From Gammaproteobacteria bacterium (GTDB taxonomy: Bacteria; Pseudomonadota; Gammaproteobacteria; Burkholderiales; Rhodocyclaceae): 64,000 bases of DNA. Below are positions 42,737-51,400 of this stretch, piece after piece. Every line of letters starts with the position of its first letter. The first letter of the stretch is position 1. The stretch is from the NCBI GenBank assembly GCA_029289265.1, contig JARFTX010000013.1, positions 1-64,000 of the forward strand, written 5' to 3'. The position numbers and the translations under genes were made by a program. The notes beneath the pieces are model-generated. The model was not told the origin of the DNA and ran no database searches. It saw only the letters and a program-made list of their open reading frames with translations.

Positions 42737-44920
42737 ATGCCACGCCCGCCCGCGCTCTCGACGCTCGCCCGCCTCGTCCGCCGCCTGCCGCTCGCCCTGC
42801 TCGCCGCCGCCGTCCCCGCGACAGCCACAGCCCAGCAGGGCGACTCCGCCCCGGCCGCGGGCACGCTGCTCAGCCCCGTGGTCGTCACCGGCAGCCGCGT
42901 CGAAACCGACAGCTTCGAGCTGCCCTATTCGATCGACGTCGTCGACATGCGCGCCGTGCAGGAAGGCAACCTCGGCGTCAATGCGTCGGAGGCGCTCGCC
43001 TCGGTGCCGGGGCTGGTCGTGCAGAACCGCCAGAACTACGCCCAGGACCTGCAGATCTCGATCCGCGGCTTCGGCTCGCGCGCCGCCTTCGGCGTGCGCG
43101 GCGTCAAGCTCATCACCGACGGCATCCCCGCCAGCACCCCCGACGGCCAGGGCCAGGCCGCGACCTTCAACCTCGACACCGCCGAGCGCATCGAGGTGCT
43201 GCGCGGGCCGTTCTCGACCGTCTACGGCAACCACGCCGGCGGCGTGATCCAGCTCTTCTCGCGCGACGGCCAGGGTGCGCCGCGGCTGCGCGCCAACGCG
43301 CTCGCCGGCGCGTGGGGCACCACCAAGTTCGGCCTCGGCGCCGAGGGCGAGACGCGCGGCGTCGGCTTCGTGCTCGACGCCTCGCGCTTCGACACCGACG
43401 GCTACCGCGACCACAGCGCCGCCACCCGCGACCAGGCGTTTGCCAAGCTCACGCTCAATCCGGACGCGCAGAGCAAGCTCACACTGGTGGCGAGCGGACT
43501 GCGGCAGCCGGACACGCAGGATCCGCTGGGCGTCCTATACACGACGTTCCAGCAGAACCCACGCGCCGTCGAGAGCGTCGCCACGCAGTTCAACACGCGC
43601 AAGAGCATTGACCATCTGCAGGCTGGAGCCACCTATGAGCGCCGCTTCGGCGCGGACCGGCTTCAACTCCAAGCTTATGCGGGACGGCGGGATGTCATCC
43701 AGTTTTTAGCGGTGCCCACCGAAGTCCAAGCAAATCCGCGCCACTCTGGCGGGGTAATCGACTTTTCCCGAGATTTTCACGGAGCCGGTGCGCGATGGAT
43801 CGCAGAACGCGAAGTCGGGGACGGCAAGCTGATCGTAACCACGGGTGTCGACTACGATCGTTCGGAAGATGACCGGCAAGGCTACGAGAATTTCACGGGC
43901 CTCGCGACCAGCCCTATTCAGCGCGGCGTGCGGGGCAATCTGCGCCGCGATGAGATCGACACCGTCACCAGCCTCGATCCATACCTTCAAGCCAGTTGGA
44001 CAAGGGACAAGTGGACGCTTCAGGCCGGACTGCGCCACAGTCGCGTGAAATTCGAGGTTGACGACCGTTTCGTCGTGCTTAACAACCCCGACGACAGCGG
44101 AAGCATCACCTACAAGAAGACCACCCCGGCAATCGGACTCGTATATCGCATGACCACGCTTGTGAACGTGTACGCGAGTGCCGCCCGGGGATTCGAAACG
44201 CCCACGCTTGCCGAATTGTCCTACTCCGGCAATCAAGGCTCGGACGGCTTCAACTTCGGACTCAGGCCTGCAACGAGCGCACAGTTCGAACTCGGCGTAA
44301 AAGCCTTCGCTGGCGAGAGTACGCGCATCGACGTGGCAGTGTTCCAGATTCGCACGAAGGACGAGTTGGTCGTCCAGAGCAATGTGGGCGGCAGGGCCGT
44401 ATTCCAGAATGCGACCCGCACCCTGCGTCGGGGTATCGAGCTGGCTGTAGACAGTGAAATCACCGAACATCTGCGTACCCGATTCGCGGTCACTCACCTT
44501 CGCGCGGTCTACGATCAGGCCTTCGAGACGAGGGCCACGCGCAACGGCATTAGCCAACTTCTCACCGTCAATGACGGCAATCGCATCCCCGGGATCCCTG
44601 CAACGACGGTCTATGGTGAAGTTGAATGGAGGCCCCTGACCGGAATCTCGACGGCCGTTGAAGCGCTATATCGGACAAAGGTTCACGTACACGATCTGAA
44701 CGACGAGAAGCCTGCGCCCGGCCACGCCCTCGTCAATCTGCGCGCCTCCGCAGAGCAGAAGGCTGGCGCCTGGACCTTCGGCCAACTGCTGCGCATCGAC
44801 AATGTCCTCGATCGCAAGCATATCGGGTCCGTGATCGTCGGCGAGGGCAACCGCCGCTTCTACGAACCCGGCCCCGAGCGCAGCTGGTACGCCGGCCTGC
44901 GCGCCACTTACCAGTTCTGA
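42737..44920 (+). CDS. TonB-dependent outer-membrane receptor, PqqU/YncD-like
   Basis: The 727-residue receptor has a signal peptide (to about residue 33), a TonB-box-like stretch (LSPVVVTGSR), a plug domain and a 22-strand barrel. Several stretches match E. coli PqqU (YncD), the PQQ transporter, as I recall it: VPGLVVQNRQNYAQDLQ, IRGFGSR, DGIPASTPDGQGQ, ARGFETPTLAELSY and the C-terminal GSVIVGEGNRRFYEPGPER. The pqq operon lies 1.1 kb away in divergent orientation. Third-base use is strongly GC in the plug and in the last 100 bases, but clearly more mixed between about 43640 and 44760, suggesting an exchanged barrel segment. AAAGGA lies upstream. Confidence 0.88.
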   Translation: MPRPPALSTLARLVRRLPLALLAAAVPATATAQQGDSAPAAGTLLSPVVVTGSRVETDSFELPYSIDVVDMRAVQEGNLGVNASEALASVPGLVVQNRQNYAQDLQISIRGFGSRAAFGVRGVKLITDGIPASTPDGQGQAATFNLDTAERIEVLRGPFSTVYGNHAGGVIQLFSRDGQGAPRLRANALAGAWGTTKFGLGAEGETRGVGFVLDASRFDTDGYRDHSAATRDQAFAKLTLNPDAQSKLTLVASGLRQPDTQDPLGVLYTTFQQNPRAVESVATQFNTRKSIDHLQAGATYERRFGADRLQLQAYAGRRDVIQFLAVPTEVQANPRHSGGVIDFSRDFHGAGARWIAEREVGDGKLIVTTGVDYDRSEDDRQGYENFTGLATSPIQRGVRGNLRRDEIDTVTSLDPYLQASWTRDKWTLQAGLRHSRVKFEVDDRFVVLNNPDDSGSITYKKTTPAIGLVYRMTTLVNVYASAARGFETPTLAELSYSGNQGSDGFNFGLRPATSAQFELGVKAFAGESTRIDVAVFQIRTKDELVVQSNVGGRAVFQNATRTLRRGIELAVDSEITEHLRTRFAVTHLRAVYDQAFETRATRNGISQLLTVNDGNRIPGIPATTVYGEVEWRPLTGISTAVEALYRTKVHVHDLNDEKPAPGHALVNLRASAEQKAGAWTFGQLLRIDNVLDRKHIGSVIVGEGNRRFYEPGPERSWYAGLRATYQF

Positions 44921-44948
44921 GCACCATGACCGCGAGCGTTGCTGCTTC

Positions 44949-44990
44949 GCGCCGCCCGATGCTGCTGCACCGGGCGGCGCACCTTTTTTC
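44949..44990 (+). terminator. Intrinsic terminator after the TonB receptor gene
   Basis: A perfect 10-base GC stem (GCGCCGCCCG with CGGGCGGCGC) and a 12-base loop are followed by ACC and six T residues, 28 bases after the receptor stop. It is the best intrinsic terminator in the window. In the remaining gap to 45309 I see only the TA operator noted below. Confidence 0.88.
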
Positions 44991-45267
44991 GCTTGCGGCC
45001 CTTCCGGCTTTCGGCGCAGCCGGGGAATCGAAGGTCTTCACACACGCGGCACCCGCTGCCGCGACCATCGAGGCGTCCGTCGCCTGACTTGCCACGCATC
45101 GGCGCGTCCGTACGCGCGAACTCACCGTCTATCACTCCATTGGCATAGTCCTATATCATTTGCGCCCAGTTCGCTCCTACGGCACGAGGTCGATTCAATC
45201 GCCTGCGACCGGCGCTCGCCGGCCTCGCAGCTCGTTTCGGGCAAACTTTTCTCCACGCGCCCGCTTC

Positions 45268-45279
45268 TTGTATATACAA
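45268..45279. promoter_or_regulatory. Palindrome TTGTATATACAA, probable operator of the second toxin-antitoxin module
   Basis: This is a perfect 12-base palindrome in an AT-rich spot 31 bases before the toxin start. The ten-base word GTATATACAA recurs at 45572-45581, just before the antitoxin start, suggesting a second binding site or an internal antitoxin promoter. Confidence 0.55.
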
Positions 45280-45309
45280 TGAACGGGCCATCACACGGGA
45301 AGCGTGCGC

Positions 45310-45603
45310 ATGGCGTTGGTCATTTCTCAGAAGATTCGCGCAAAATTGGCGAGCAAGATGCCGCCGGTAGCCGAGGAAGAGATCACGCAGTGCTTTGCCA
45401 ACAGAACGGGCAAGGCCCTGATCGACACCCGGGAAGACCACCTGACGAACCCGTATACCCGCTGGTTCATCGCTGAGACCGACTTCGGGCGAAAGCTCAA
45501 GATCTGTTACGTACCCATCGACGGCGATCTGCACATCAAGAGTGCCTACGACCCTGAGCCCGAAGCAGTTCGTATATACAAGAAATATGGGGAAAAGAAA
45601 TGA
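45310..45603 (+). CDS. Small protein annotated in relatives as ADP-ribosyl-(dinitrogen reductase) hydrolase; toxin-like
   Basis: The 97-residue protein (MALVISQKIRAKLASKMPPV, then CFANRTGKALIDTREDH, WFIAETDFGRKLKICYVP) belongs to a small family often given the hydrolase name. It lacks the size and motifs of DraG, so that name is unlikely to describe its activity. Its length, its basic character, and the overlapping downstream gene with a ribbon-helix-type antitoxin motif fit a BrnT/RelE-like toxin. The ATG at 45310 is preferred over GTG 45304. Its stop overlaps the next start (ATGA). Confidence 0.75.
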   Translation: MALVISQKIRAKLASKMPPVAEEEITQCFANRTGKALIDTREDHLTNPYTRWFIAETDFGRKLKICYVPIDGDLHIKSAYDPEPEAVRIYKKYGEKK

Positions 45604-45953
45604 GCCCGAAGCACTCGATTCCGTCCACCGACGAAGCGTGGGACACCGGCCAACTCGGTAACGACGAGGCCTCGGTCGAAGTGGCGCCGGACGACGAAGC
45701 ATTGATCAATGAAGCACTGGGGCTGCAGCCGATCTCGATCCGCCTCGAGAAATCGCTCATCGAGGACTTCAAGATGATCGCCGAGCTGCACGGTCTCGGA
45801 TACCAGCCGCTCATGCGGCAGGCGTTGCGGCGTTTCGCCGATTGCGAGAAGAAGCGCCTGCTTCGCGATGCGCTGGAGAACGCGAAGCGTGTGAAGGCTG
45901 GCGAGCCTGCGAAGCGTCGAAGGGCGCCGTCGAAGGCGAAGAAGGCTGCATGA
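45600..45953 (+). CDS. BrnA/CopG-like antitoxin
   Basis: The 117-residue protein has an acidic N-terminal half (VEVAPDDEALINEALG) that could cover a toxin, then a ribbon-helix-helix-like segment (LQPISIRLEKSLIEDFKMIA, LHGLGYQPLMRQALRRF), and a Lys/Arg-rich tail. It follows the toxin-like gene with a four-base overlap. The toxin-first order is that of BrnTA modules. Confidence 0.8.
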   Translation: MSPKHSIPSTDEAWDTGQLGNDEASVEVAPDDEALINEALGLQPISIRLEKSLIEDFKMIAELHGLGYQPLMRQALRRFADCEKKRLLRDALENAKRVKAGEPAKRRRAPSKAKKAA

Positions 45954-46013
45954 CTGCCGTATGCAAACTCGATCCCGGCGCCGGAACCGCCACGCCGGGG
46001 CCGGCGCCTCCCC

Positions 46014-46445
46014 TCACCCCGGCATGCGATTGAGCACGCACCAGTAAAGCTCGATGTGCTCGGCGACCTCGATGAACTTGCTGAAATTGACCGGCTTGAC
46101 GATGTAGGAATTGACGCCGAGATCGTAGGCGGCCTTGAGGTCGCCGCCGTCGTCGGAGGAGGTGAGCATCACCACCGGGATGTAGCGGTAGCGCTCGTGC
46201 GCCTTCAACTGGCGCAGAACCTCCAGGCCGTTGACCCGCGGCAGCTTGATGTCGAGCAGCACGACCGCGGGCAGGCGCTCGCCCTGCTCCCACGACTTCA
46301 TGTAGGCGAGCGCCTCCTCGCCGTCGCGGGCGACCTGGATGGGGTTGGCGAGCCGCTTGCGGGCGAAGGCGCGCTGCGTCAGGTCGAGATCGACCGGGTT
46401 GTCCTCGACCAGGAGGATCGGGGGCGGCAGGTTCTCCGTCGTCAT
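46014..46445 (-). CDS. Single-domain response regulator (Rcp1/CheY-like)
   Basis: The 143-residue receiver-only protein has ILLVEDNPVDLDL (acidic pair), LLDIKLPRVNG (phospho-Asp), MLTSS and IVKPVNF (Lys). It has no output domain. The subgroup usually works with phytochrome-like or PAS kinases. It overlaps the kinase gene by four bases, so the two are coupled. Confidence 0.92.
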   Translation of the reverse strand: MTTENLPPPILLVEDNPVDLDLTQRAFARKRLANPIQVARDGEEALAYMKSWEQGERLPAVVLLDIKLPRVNGLEVLRQLKAHERYRYIPVVMLTSSDDGGDLKAAYDLGVNSYIVKPVNFSKFIEVAEHIELYWCVLNRMPG

Positions 46446-48211
46446 TTCGGAAGCTCCAGGTAAAACACGGCACCCTCGCCGGGCTTGCTTTCGGCCCAGA
46501 CGCGGCCGCCCATGCGGTGCACCGCTTTCTTCACGAGCGCCAGCCCGATGCCGGTGCCGGGATAGTCCTCGGCTCGATGCAGTCGCTGGAAGATCTCGAA
46601 TATGCGCTCATGATACTTCATGTCGAAGCCGACGCCGTTATCGCGCACCCACATCAAGACATACTCGCCTAGATCGCGCGCTCCGACCTCGATCTTCGGC
46701 GCCACCACGTCGCGCGTGAACTTGAGCGCGTTCTCCATCAGGTTGCGCAGCACCAGCGTGAGGCCGTCGCGATCGACACGCACGCTGATCGGCGGCAACT
46801 GCGCGTCGATCGCGACGCCGCGCTCGCTTGCCGCCCCTTGGTAGGTTTCGGTAACGGCAATGGTCAGCATGTCGAGCTCGATCGGATGCGCCTCGAGCGT
46901 ACGCCGCTCCATGCGCGAATAGGCGAGCATGTCCTCGATCAGTTCATGCATCTGGCGGACACCGGCGCGGATCTTGTTCAGGATCTGCTGCCCCTCGGCG
47001 TCGAGCCGCTGGGCGTAATCCTCGAGCAGGATATCGCTGTAGCCGTCGATGCCGCGCAACGGCGCCTTGAGGTCGTGTGACACGGCGTACGAGAACGACT
47101 CCAGCTCGCGATTGGCCGCCTCCAGTTGGGCGGTGCGGTCGGCGACGCGCGCCTCGAGTTCGGCGTTGAGCGCCTGCAGCGCCTCCTCGGCCTGCTTGCG
47201 TTGCGTGATGTCCTGCACCATCGCGACCACGTCGCGCACGCGGCCGTCCTCCTCGCGCGTGCAGCGGATGTTGATGGTCGAGAAGATCACGGTGCCGTCC
47301 TTGCGGACGAAGCGCTTGTCGAGTTCGTAACCGTCGATCTCGGCACACAGCATGCGCTCGAATTGCTGCGCGTCGGCCACCAGATCATCGGGGTGGGTCA
47401 GTTCGGCCCAGGTGAGTTCGATCAACTCCTCGGAGTCGTATCCGAGAATCTGGCACAACCGGTCGTTCACGGCGACCCAGCGCCGTGTCTGCGGCGAGGT
47501 GATTGCCATGCCGATGAAAGGCAGATCGAAGAACAGCCGGATCAGGGTCGCCTGCTCGCGCAAGTCCTCCTCGGCGCGCTTGCGCGCCTGGATGTCGCGC
47601 ACGACGACGATCACGATGGTGCGGTCGTCGACGACGGCGGTCGACATGTTCACCTCGACCCAGAACGAGTGGCCGTCGCGATGGCGCGCGAGCCATTCGA
47701 ACACCTGCGACCCGCCGTCGCGCGCCTTGCGCACCCACTCGAGCGCCACCTCCTGCGAGAAGCGCGGATCGTCGGCGCTCAACTGCGCGATGCTCGTCGC
47801 CCGCAAGTCCTCGAGCGAATAGCCGTACGCCTCGGCCGCGCGCGCGTTCACATCGAGAATCGCGCCGGAATCGGCATCGTGGATGAAGATCGGGTCGTTG
47901 GCGCCCTCGAAGATCGCCCGGAAGCGAGCCTCGCTGCGCACCAGCGCGCGCTCGACCGTCGACTGATCGGCCAGTGCACCGCGTACGAGGTGATAGAGCA
48001 GAGCAGCCGTGACCGCGACGTAGAACCAGCCCTTGTAGGTCTGCAGCTGGGCGAGCGCTGCGACGTCGTCGACGATGGCGAGCAGCACGCGATCCGAGAA
48101 AAGAATCCACAACACGCCGAGAAGCGCGTAGATCAGGGCAACACGGCCAGCCCCCATCCGCATGCGATTGCGTAGTTCGCGCGTCACAGCGCCCCCTTTG
48201 GCCGGCTCCAT
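46442..48211 (-). CDS. PAS-domain sensor histidine kinase
   Basis: The 589-residue kinase has two membrane helices near the N-terminus (RVALIYALLGVLWILFSD; GWFYVAVTAALLYHLV) and two PAS/PAC units (about 95-220 and 225-350). A HisKA domain has His in SYAVSHDLKAPLRG near residue 385, followed by a HATPase with ENALKF, DNGVGFD and GTGIGLALVKK. The membrane start and HisKA resemble bacteriophytochrome-like kinases without the chromophore part. The start is uncertain: ATG 48211, or GTG 48187 with AAAGGGGG upstream. Ligand unknown. Confidence 0.9.
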   Translation of the reverse strand: MEPAKGGAVTRELRNRMRMGAGRVALIYALLGVLWILFSDRVLLAIVDDVAALAQLQTYKGWFYVAVTAALLYHLVRGALADQSTVERALVRSEARFRAIFEGANDPIFIHDADSGAILDVNARAAEAYGYSLEDLRATSIAQLSADDPRFSQEVALEWVRKARDGGSQVFEWLARHRDGHSFWVEVNMSTAVVDDRTIVIVVVRDIQARKRAEEDLREQATLIRLFFDLPFIGMAITSPQTRRWVAVNDRLCQILGYDSEELIELTWAELTHPDDLVADAQQFERMLCAEIDGYELDKRFVRKDGTVIFSTINIRCTREEDGRVRDVVAMVQDITQRKQAEEALQALNAELEARVADRTAQLEAANRELESFSYAVSHDLKAPLRGIDGYSDILLEDYAQRLDAEGQQILNKIRAGVRQMHELIEDMLAYSRMERRTLEAHPIELDMLTIAVTETYQGAASERGVAIDAQLPPISVRVDRDGLTLVLRNLMENALKFTRDVVAPKIEVGARDLGEYVLMWVRDNGVGFDMKYHERIFEIFQRLHRAEDYPGTGIGLALVKKAVHRMGGRVWAESKPGEGAVFYLELPK

Positions 48212-48418
48212 CTGCGCCCATGCTAGTTCGATCGGCGCGCGGTGTCATGCGCACAATGTCCGCGATGCGGCAATTGTTCTCGCCCCGGCACACGACGGAG
48301 CGCGGCCCTGGCCACGCCGAATGCAGGGGGCGGATAACGAAGCAGCGGCCGAGCCCCACCGAGTCGGGCGGCCGCAAGGGCCGGGCGGCGAGGATCGCGA
48401 GCGAAGCGGCGCGCGGGT

Positions 48419-48847
48419 TCAACCGCCCGCGCCGCCGAGCTCGGCGACGTGCTCCGCGACGTCGGCCGGAAACGGGCGGGACCGGCGCGTCGCGGGGTCG
48501 AGGCACACCACGGTGAACTCGCAGGTCGCGCACACCTCGCCGCTCTCGGTGTTCACCAGTTCGTGGCGGAAGCGCAACACCTTGTCGCGCAGCTCCTGCA
48601 CGCCGGTGCGCACCACCACCGTGTCGCCCGGATAGAGCTCGCGGTGATAGCCGATGTTCTGCTGCACCGCGGCCAGATGCACGTCGCCGCTGCGCAGCCG
48701 CGTCGCGGTGAGGCCGAGCATCGCGTAGAACTGCCAGCACGCCTGCTCGAACAGGTCCATGTAGGCGCGCACGTTGATGTGCCCCATGTGGTCGCGCTGC
48801 CACTCGTGCACGGTGCCGCGCGCGGTCTCCATCGTCTTCGTCGTCAT
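48419..48847 (-). CDS. Hotdog-fold acyl-CoA thioesterase at the end of the qhp operon
   Basis: The 142-residue protein is a 4HBT-type thioesterase with HEWQRDHMGHINVRAYMDLF near residue 13 (Asp and His of the active loop) and ATCEFTVVCLDPATRRSRPF near the end. It hydrolyses an acyl-CoA; the substrate is not readable. It starts 46 bases after qhpE on the same strand, so it is probably the last gene of the amine dehydrogenase operon. It could act on the acyl-CoA that follows from oxidised amines. Confidence 0.83.
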   Translation of the reverse strand: MTTKTMETARGTVHEWQRDHMGHINVRAYMDLFEQACWQFYAMLGLTATRLRSGDVHLAAVQQNIGYHRELYPGDTVVVRTGVQELRDKVLRFRHELVNTESGEVCATCEFTVVCLDPATRRSRPFPADVAEHVAELGGAGG

Positions 48848-48893
48848 GTCGTCGCCAGGAAAGCTGTATTCGGGTCGATCGTCTGCGCCCGCC

Positions 48894-49577
48894 TCAGGCG
48901 CGGCGCCGCTCCGGCCCATGGTAACGCGCCCGGGCGGCCAGCCAGGCATGCACGTCGTCGCGCCCGGGCGCACCCCCGGCCGCGAGATGGCCGGCGACGA
49001 GCGCCGAGAGCCGCCCGCAGGCGACGCTCGCCCCCGCGCCGATGGGCGAACCGGGCGGCGGCTCGACATGGGCACCGAAGTCGGCCTGGGCGGTGGCGAG
49101 GTGCGAGATCTCGTCGAGGGCGCAGCGGGCGTCGCCCGTCATGCGCAGCACGCCGGGATAGGCCGCGGGATGGACGGGGCCGCCGCGCGCCGGGCTGGCA
49201 GCGCAGAGCACGACGCCGGCGGCAAGCGCGCGCGCGCACGCCTCGGCAAGCACCGGCCGGTCGTCGCGCAGGCCCAGGCTCAGATTGATGAGCTGGGCGC
49301 CGCCGGCGGTGAGCCAGTCGATCGCCGCCGCGACCTGGCGGGCGCTGGTCGCCAGCCGGTCGCGAAAGACCTGCGCCACCAGCACGCTTGCCGAGGGCGC
49401 CGCCGCGCCAATCAGCCCGAGCAGCGCGCTGCCGTGGCCGACCTGGTCGGCCTGCGCCGAAATCCTGCGCACTTCGCCGCCATCCAGCACGAACGCCGCC
49501 GACGCAGCGGCCGCCGCGAGCTGCGCCGCGGTGCCGCCGCTGTCGACGATGCCGACCCGCAGCGCCGCGCCGCTCAT
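48894..49577 (-). CDS. qhpE: QHNDH maturation protease QhpE (subtilisin-like)
   Basis: The 227-residue small serine protease has a subtilisin-type triad visible as Asp12 (VGIVDSGG), His48 (VGHGSALLG) and Ser184 (GAGASVACG, in place of the usual GTS). It cuts the leader from the crosslinked QhpC peptide. It starts at ATG 49577 with GGAGG upstream and overlaps the qhpF stop. There is no signal peptide, consistent with cytoplasmic cleavage before export. Confidence 0.9.
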   Translation of the reverse strand: MSGAALRVGIVDSGGTAAQLAAAAASAAFVLDGGEVRRISAQADQVGHGSALLGLIGAAAPSASVLVAQVFRDRLATSARQVAAAIDWLTAGGAQLINLSLGLRDDRPVLAEACARALAAGVVLCAASPARGGPVHPAAYPGVLRMTGDARCALDEISHLATAQADFGAHVEPPPGSPIGAGASVACGRLSALVAGHLAAGGAPGRDDVHAWLAARARYHGPERRRA

Positions 49578-51307
49578 GCCGGAATCCTCCATACGGATTG
49601 CAGCGAGCGCAGCCCGCCCTCCTCCAAGACAAGACGATGCTCGCAGCCCACCAGGGTGGCGGCCCGATGGCTGACCAGGATGCGGGTGCGCCCGGCGAAG
49701 AGGCGATCGACGGCCGCCCCGATCTGCGCTTCGGTGGCGACATCGACCGCCGAGGTCGCCTCGTCGAGCACCAGCACGGCCGGGCGCTGCAGCAGCGCCC
49801 GCGCGATCGCGATGCGCTGGCGCTGGCCGCCCGACAGCTGCTGCCCGCGCTCGCCGAGCGGCGTCGCGAGCCCCTCCGGCAGTTCCGCGATCAGCTCGCC
49901 GAGTTGCGCCGCCTCGGCCGCCGCGCGCACCTCGGCATCGCCCGCCTCATGCCGCGCATAGCGGATGTTGTCGGCAAGCGAGCCGCGAAAGAGCACCAGA
50001 TCCTGGCTCACGACGGCGATCGCGCGGCGCAATGCCGCCGGGTCGAGCCGACGGATGTCGATGCCGTCGAGCAGGATGCGGCCGCGTTGCGGATCGAAGT
50101 GGCGATGCAGCAGGTCGATCAAGGTCGTCTTGCCGACGCCCGAGGCGCCGCACAGCGCGACCTTGCTTCCCGCCGCGATCTCGGCGCTCGCCCCGGTAAG
50201 CACCGGGCGCTCGCTGCCTGGGTAGGCGAACACCACGTCCTCGAGCCGGATCGAGCCTTCGAGCGGCACCGGCAGCGCGACCGGACGGTCCGGCGCGCGC
50301 ACTTCGGGTGCGCATTGGCGCAGCTCGCTCACGCGGGCGAGGCTCACGCTCATGCGCTGCACGGCGACATAAAGGCCCAGCAGGCTGTTCACGGGGCCCA
50401 CCGCCATGCCCAGGTAGGCGGAGAAGGCGATCAGCGCGCCCAGCTGCCACTGCCCCTGGATCACCCACCAGCCGCCGATCAGGAACACCGCGGCGCGCGC
50501 CGCCGAAGTCAATGTGCCGGGCACGGCATGGGTGAAGAACTCGGTCACCTGCAACCGCAGCAGGTCGCCCAGGTAGCGGTCGTTGAGACGGCCCAGGCGC
50601 TCCTGCTCGCGCCGCTCCTGGCCGCTCGCCTGGATGAACTTGGTCGCCGGCAACGTCTCGACCAGAAAGCTCGAGACGTCGGCCGAGCGTTCGCGCAGCG
50701 CCCGCGTGCGGGCCGCGACCTTGCCGCGCATCCAGCGCAGCCAGGCGAACTCGACGGGCACCAGCGCCAGCGCGACCAGCGCCAGCTCCCACGACAGCGC
50801 GAAGAGCAGCACCAGCGCGCCGGCCAGCCCCAGCAGGCTGGTCACCGCGGCGAACAGGCTGTCGACGGCGAAGCGCTGGATCTCGGCGACGTCGCCGTCG
50901 ATGCGCGACAGCAGGTCGCCGGTGCGGCGCGACGCGAAAAAGGCCGGCGACAAGGTCTGCAGATGGCGGTAGAGGTCGCCGCGCAGCGCAAAGAGGATGC
51001 GACCCGAGAGGCGCGTGTGCAGATAGCGGTTCACGCCCGCGAGCGCCGTGCTCGCGACACCCACCAGCAGCATCACGGCGGCAATCGTGACGAGCGCCCG
51101 GTAGTCGCCGGCGAGCAGCCCGTCGTCGATCAGCACCTTGACGAGCCAGGGCTGCGCCAGCGCGAACGCCGAGGCGACGAGTGAGAGCGCGAGCAGGCCG
51201 GCGATCGCGCGCCGCTGCGGGCGCACGAAGCCGTAGAGCCAGCCGAGCCCGGCCTCGACGCCGGGCCGGTCGTCGCTGCGGATGGCGCGGGCGAGCCAGC
51301 TCACCAT
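49574..51307 (-). CDS. qhpF: ABC exporter QhpF for the crosslinked gamma subunit
   Basis: The 577-residue fused membrane/ATPase exporter has six membrane segments in residues 25-320, then Walker A GASGVGKTT, signature LSGGQRQRIAIARALL, Walker B VLVLDEATSAVD and the switch VSHRAATLV. In the qhp system it moves QhpC to the periplasm. It sits between qhpB and qhpE in the usual order. Confidence 0.9.
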   Translation of the reverse strand: MVSWLARAIRSDDRPGVEAGLGWLYGFVRPQRRAIAGLLALSLVASAFALAQPWLVKVLIDDGLLAGDYRALVTIAAVMLLVGVASTALAGVNRYLHTRLSGRILFALRGDLYRHLQTLSPAFFASRRTGDLLSRIDGDVAEIQRFAVDSLFAAVTSLLGLAGALVLLFALSWELALVALALVPVEFAWLRWMRGKVAARTRALRERSADVSSFLVETLPATKFIQASGQERREQERLGRLNDRYLGDLLRLQVTEFFTHAVPGTLTSAARAAVFLIGGWWVIQGQWQLGALIAFSAYLGMAVGPVNSLLGLYVAVQRMSVSLARVSELRQCAPEVRAPDRPVALPVPLEGSIRLEDVVFAYPGSERPVLTGASAEIAAGSKVALCGASGVGKTTLIDLLHRHFDPQRGRILLDGIDIRRLDPAALRRAIAVVSQDLVLFRGSLADNIRYARHEAGDAEVRAAAEAAQLGELIAELPEGLATPLGERGQQLSGGQRQRIAIARALLQRPAVLVLDEATSAVDVATEAQIGAAVDRLFAGRTRILVSHRAATLVGCEHRLVLEEGGLRSLQSVWRIPA

Positions 51308-51400
51308 GGGTCGGCTCCGGCGCCGGCGCAGTCGCCCTGGCCGGCGAGGACGCTCGATAGGCGCCTCGCCCGCCGGCCGCGCGCGCCCGCGCCGCTCACC

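Noticed and set aside
45151-45702. 183-codon minus-strand frame across the second toxin-antitoxin module
   Set aside because: It is antisense to two coupled genes with recognisable family sequence and a palindromic operator; no motif in the antisense product.
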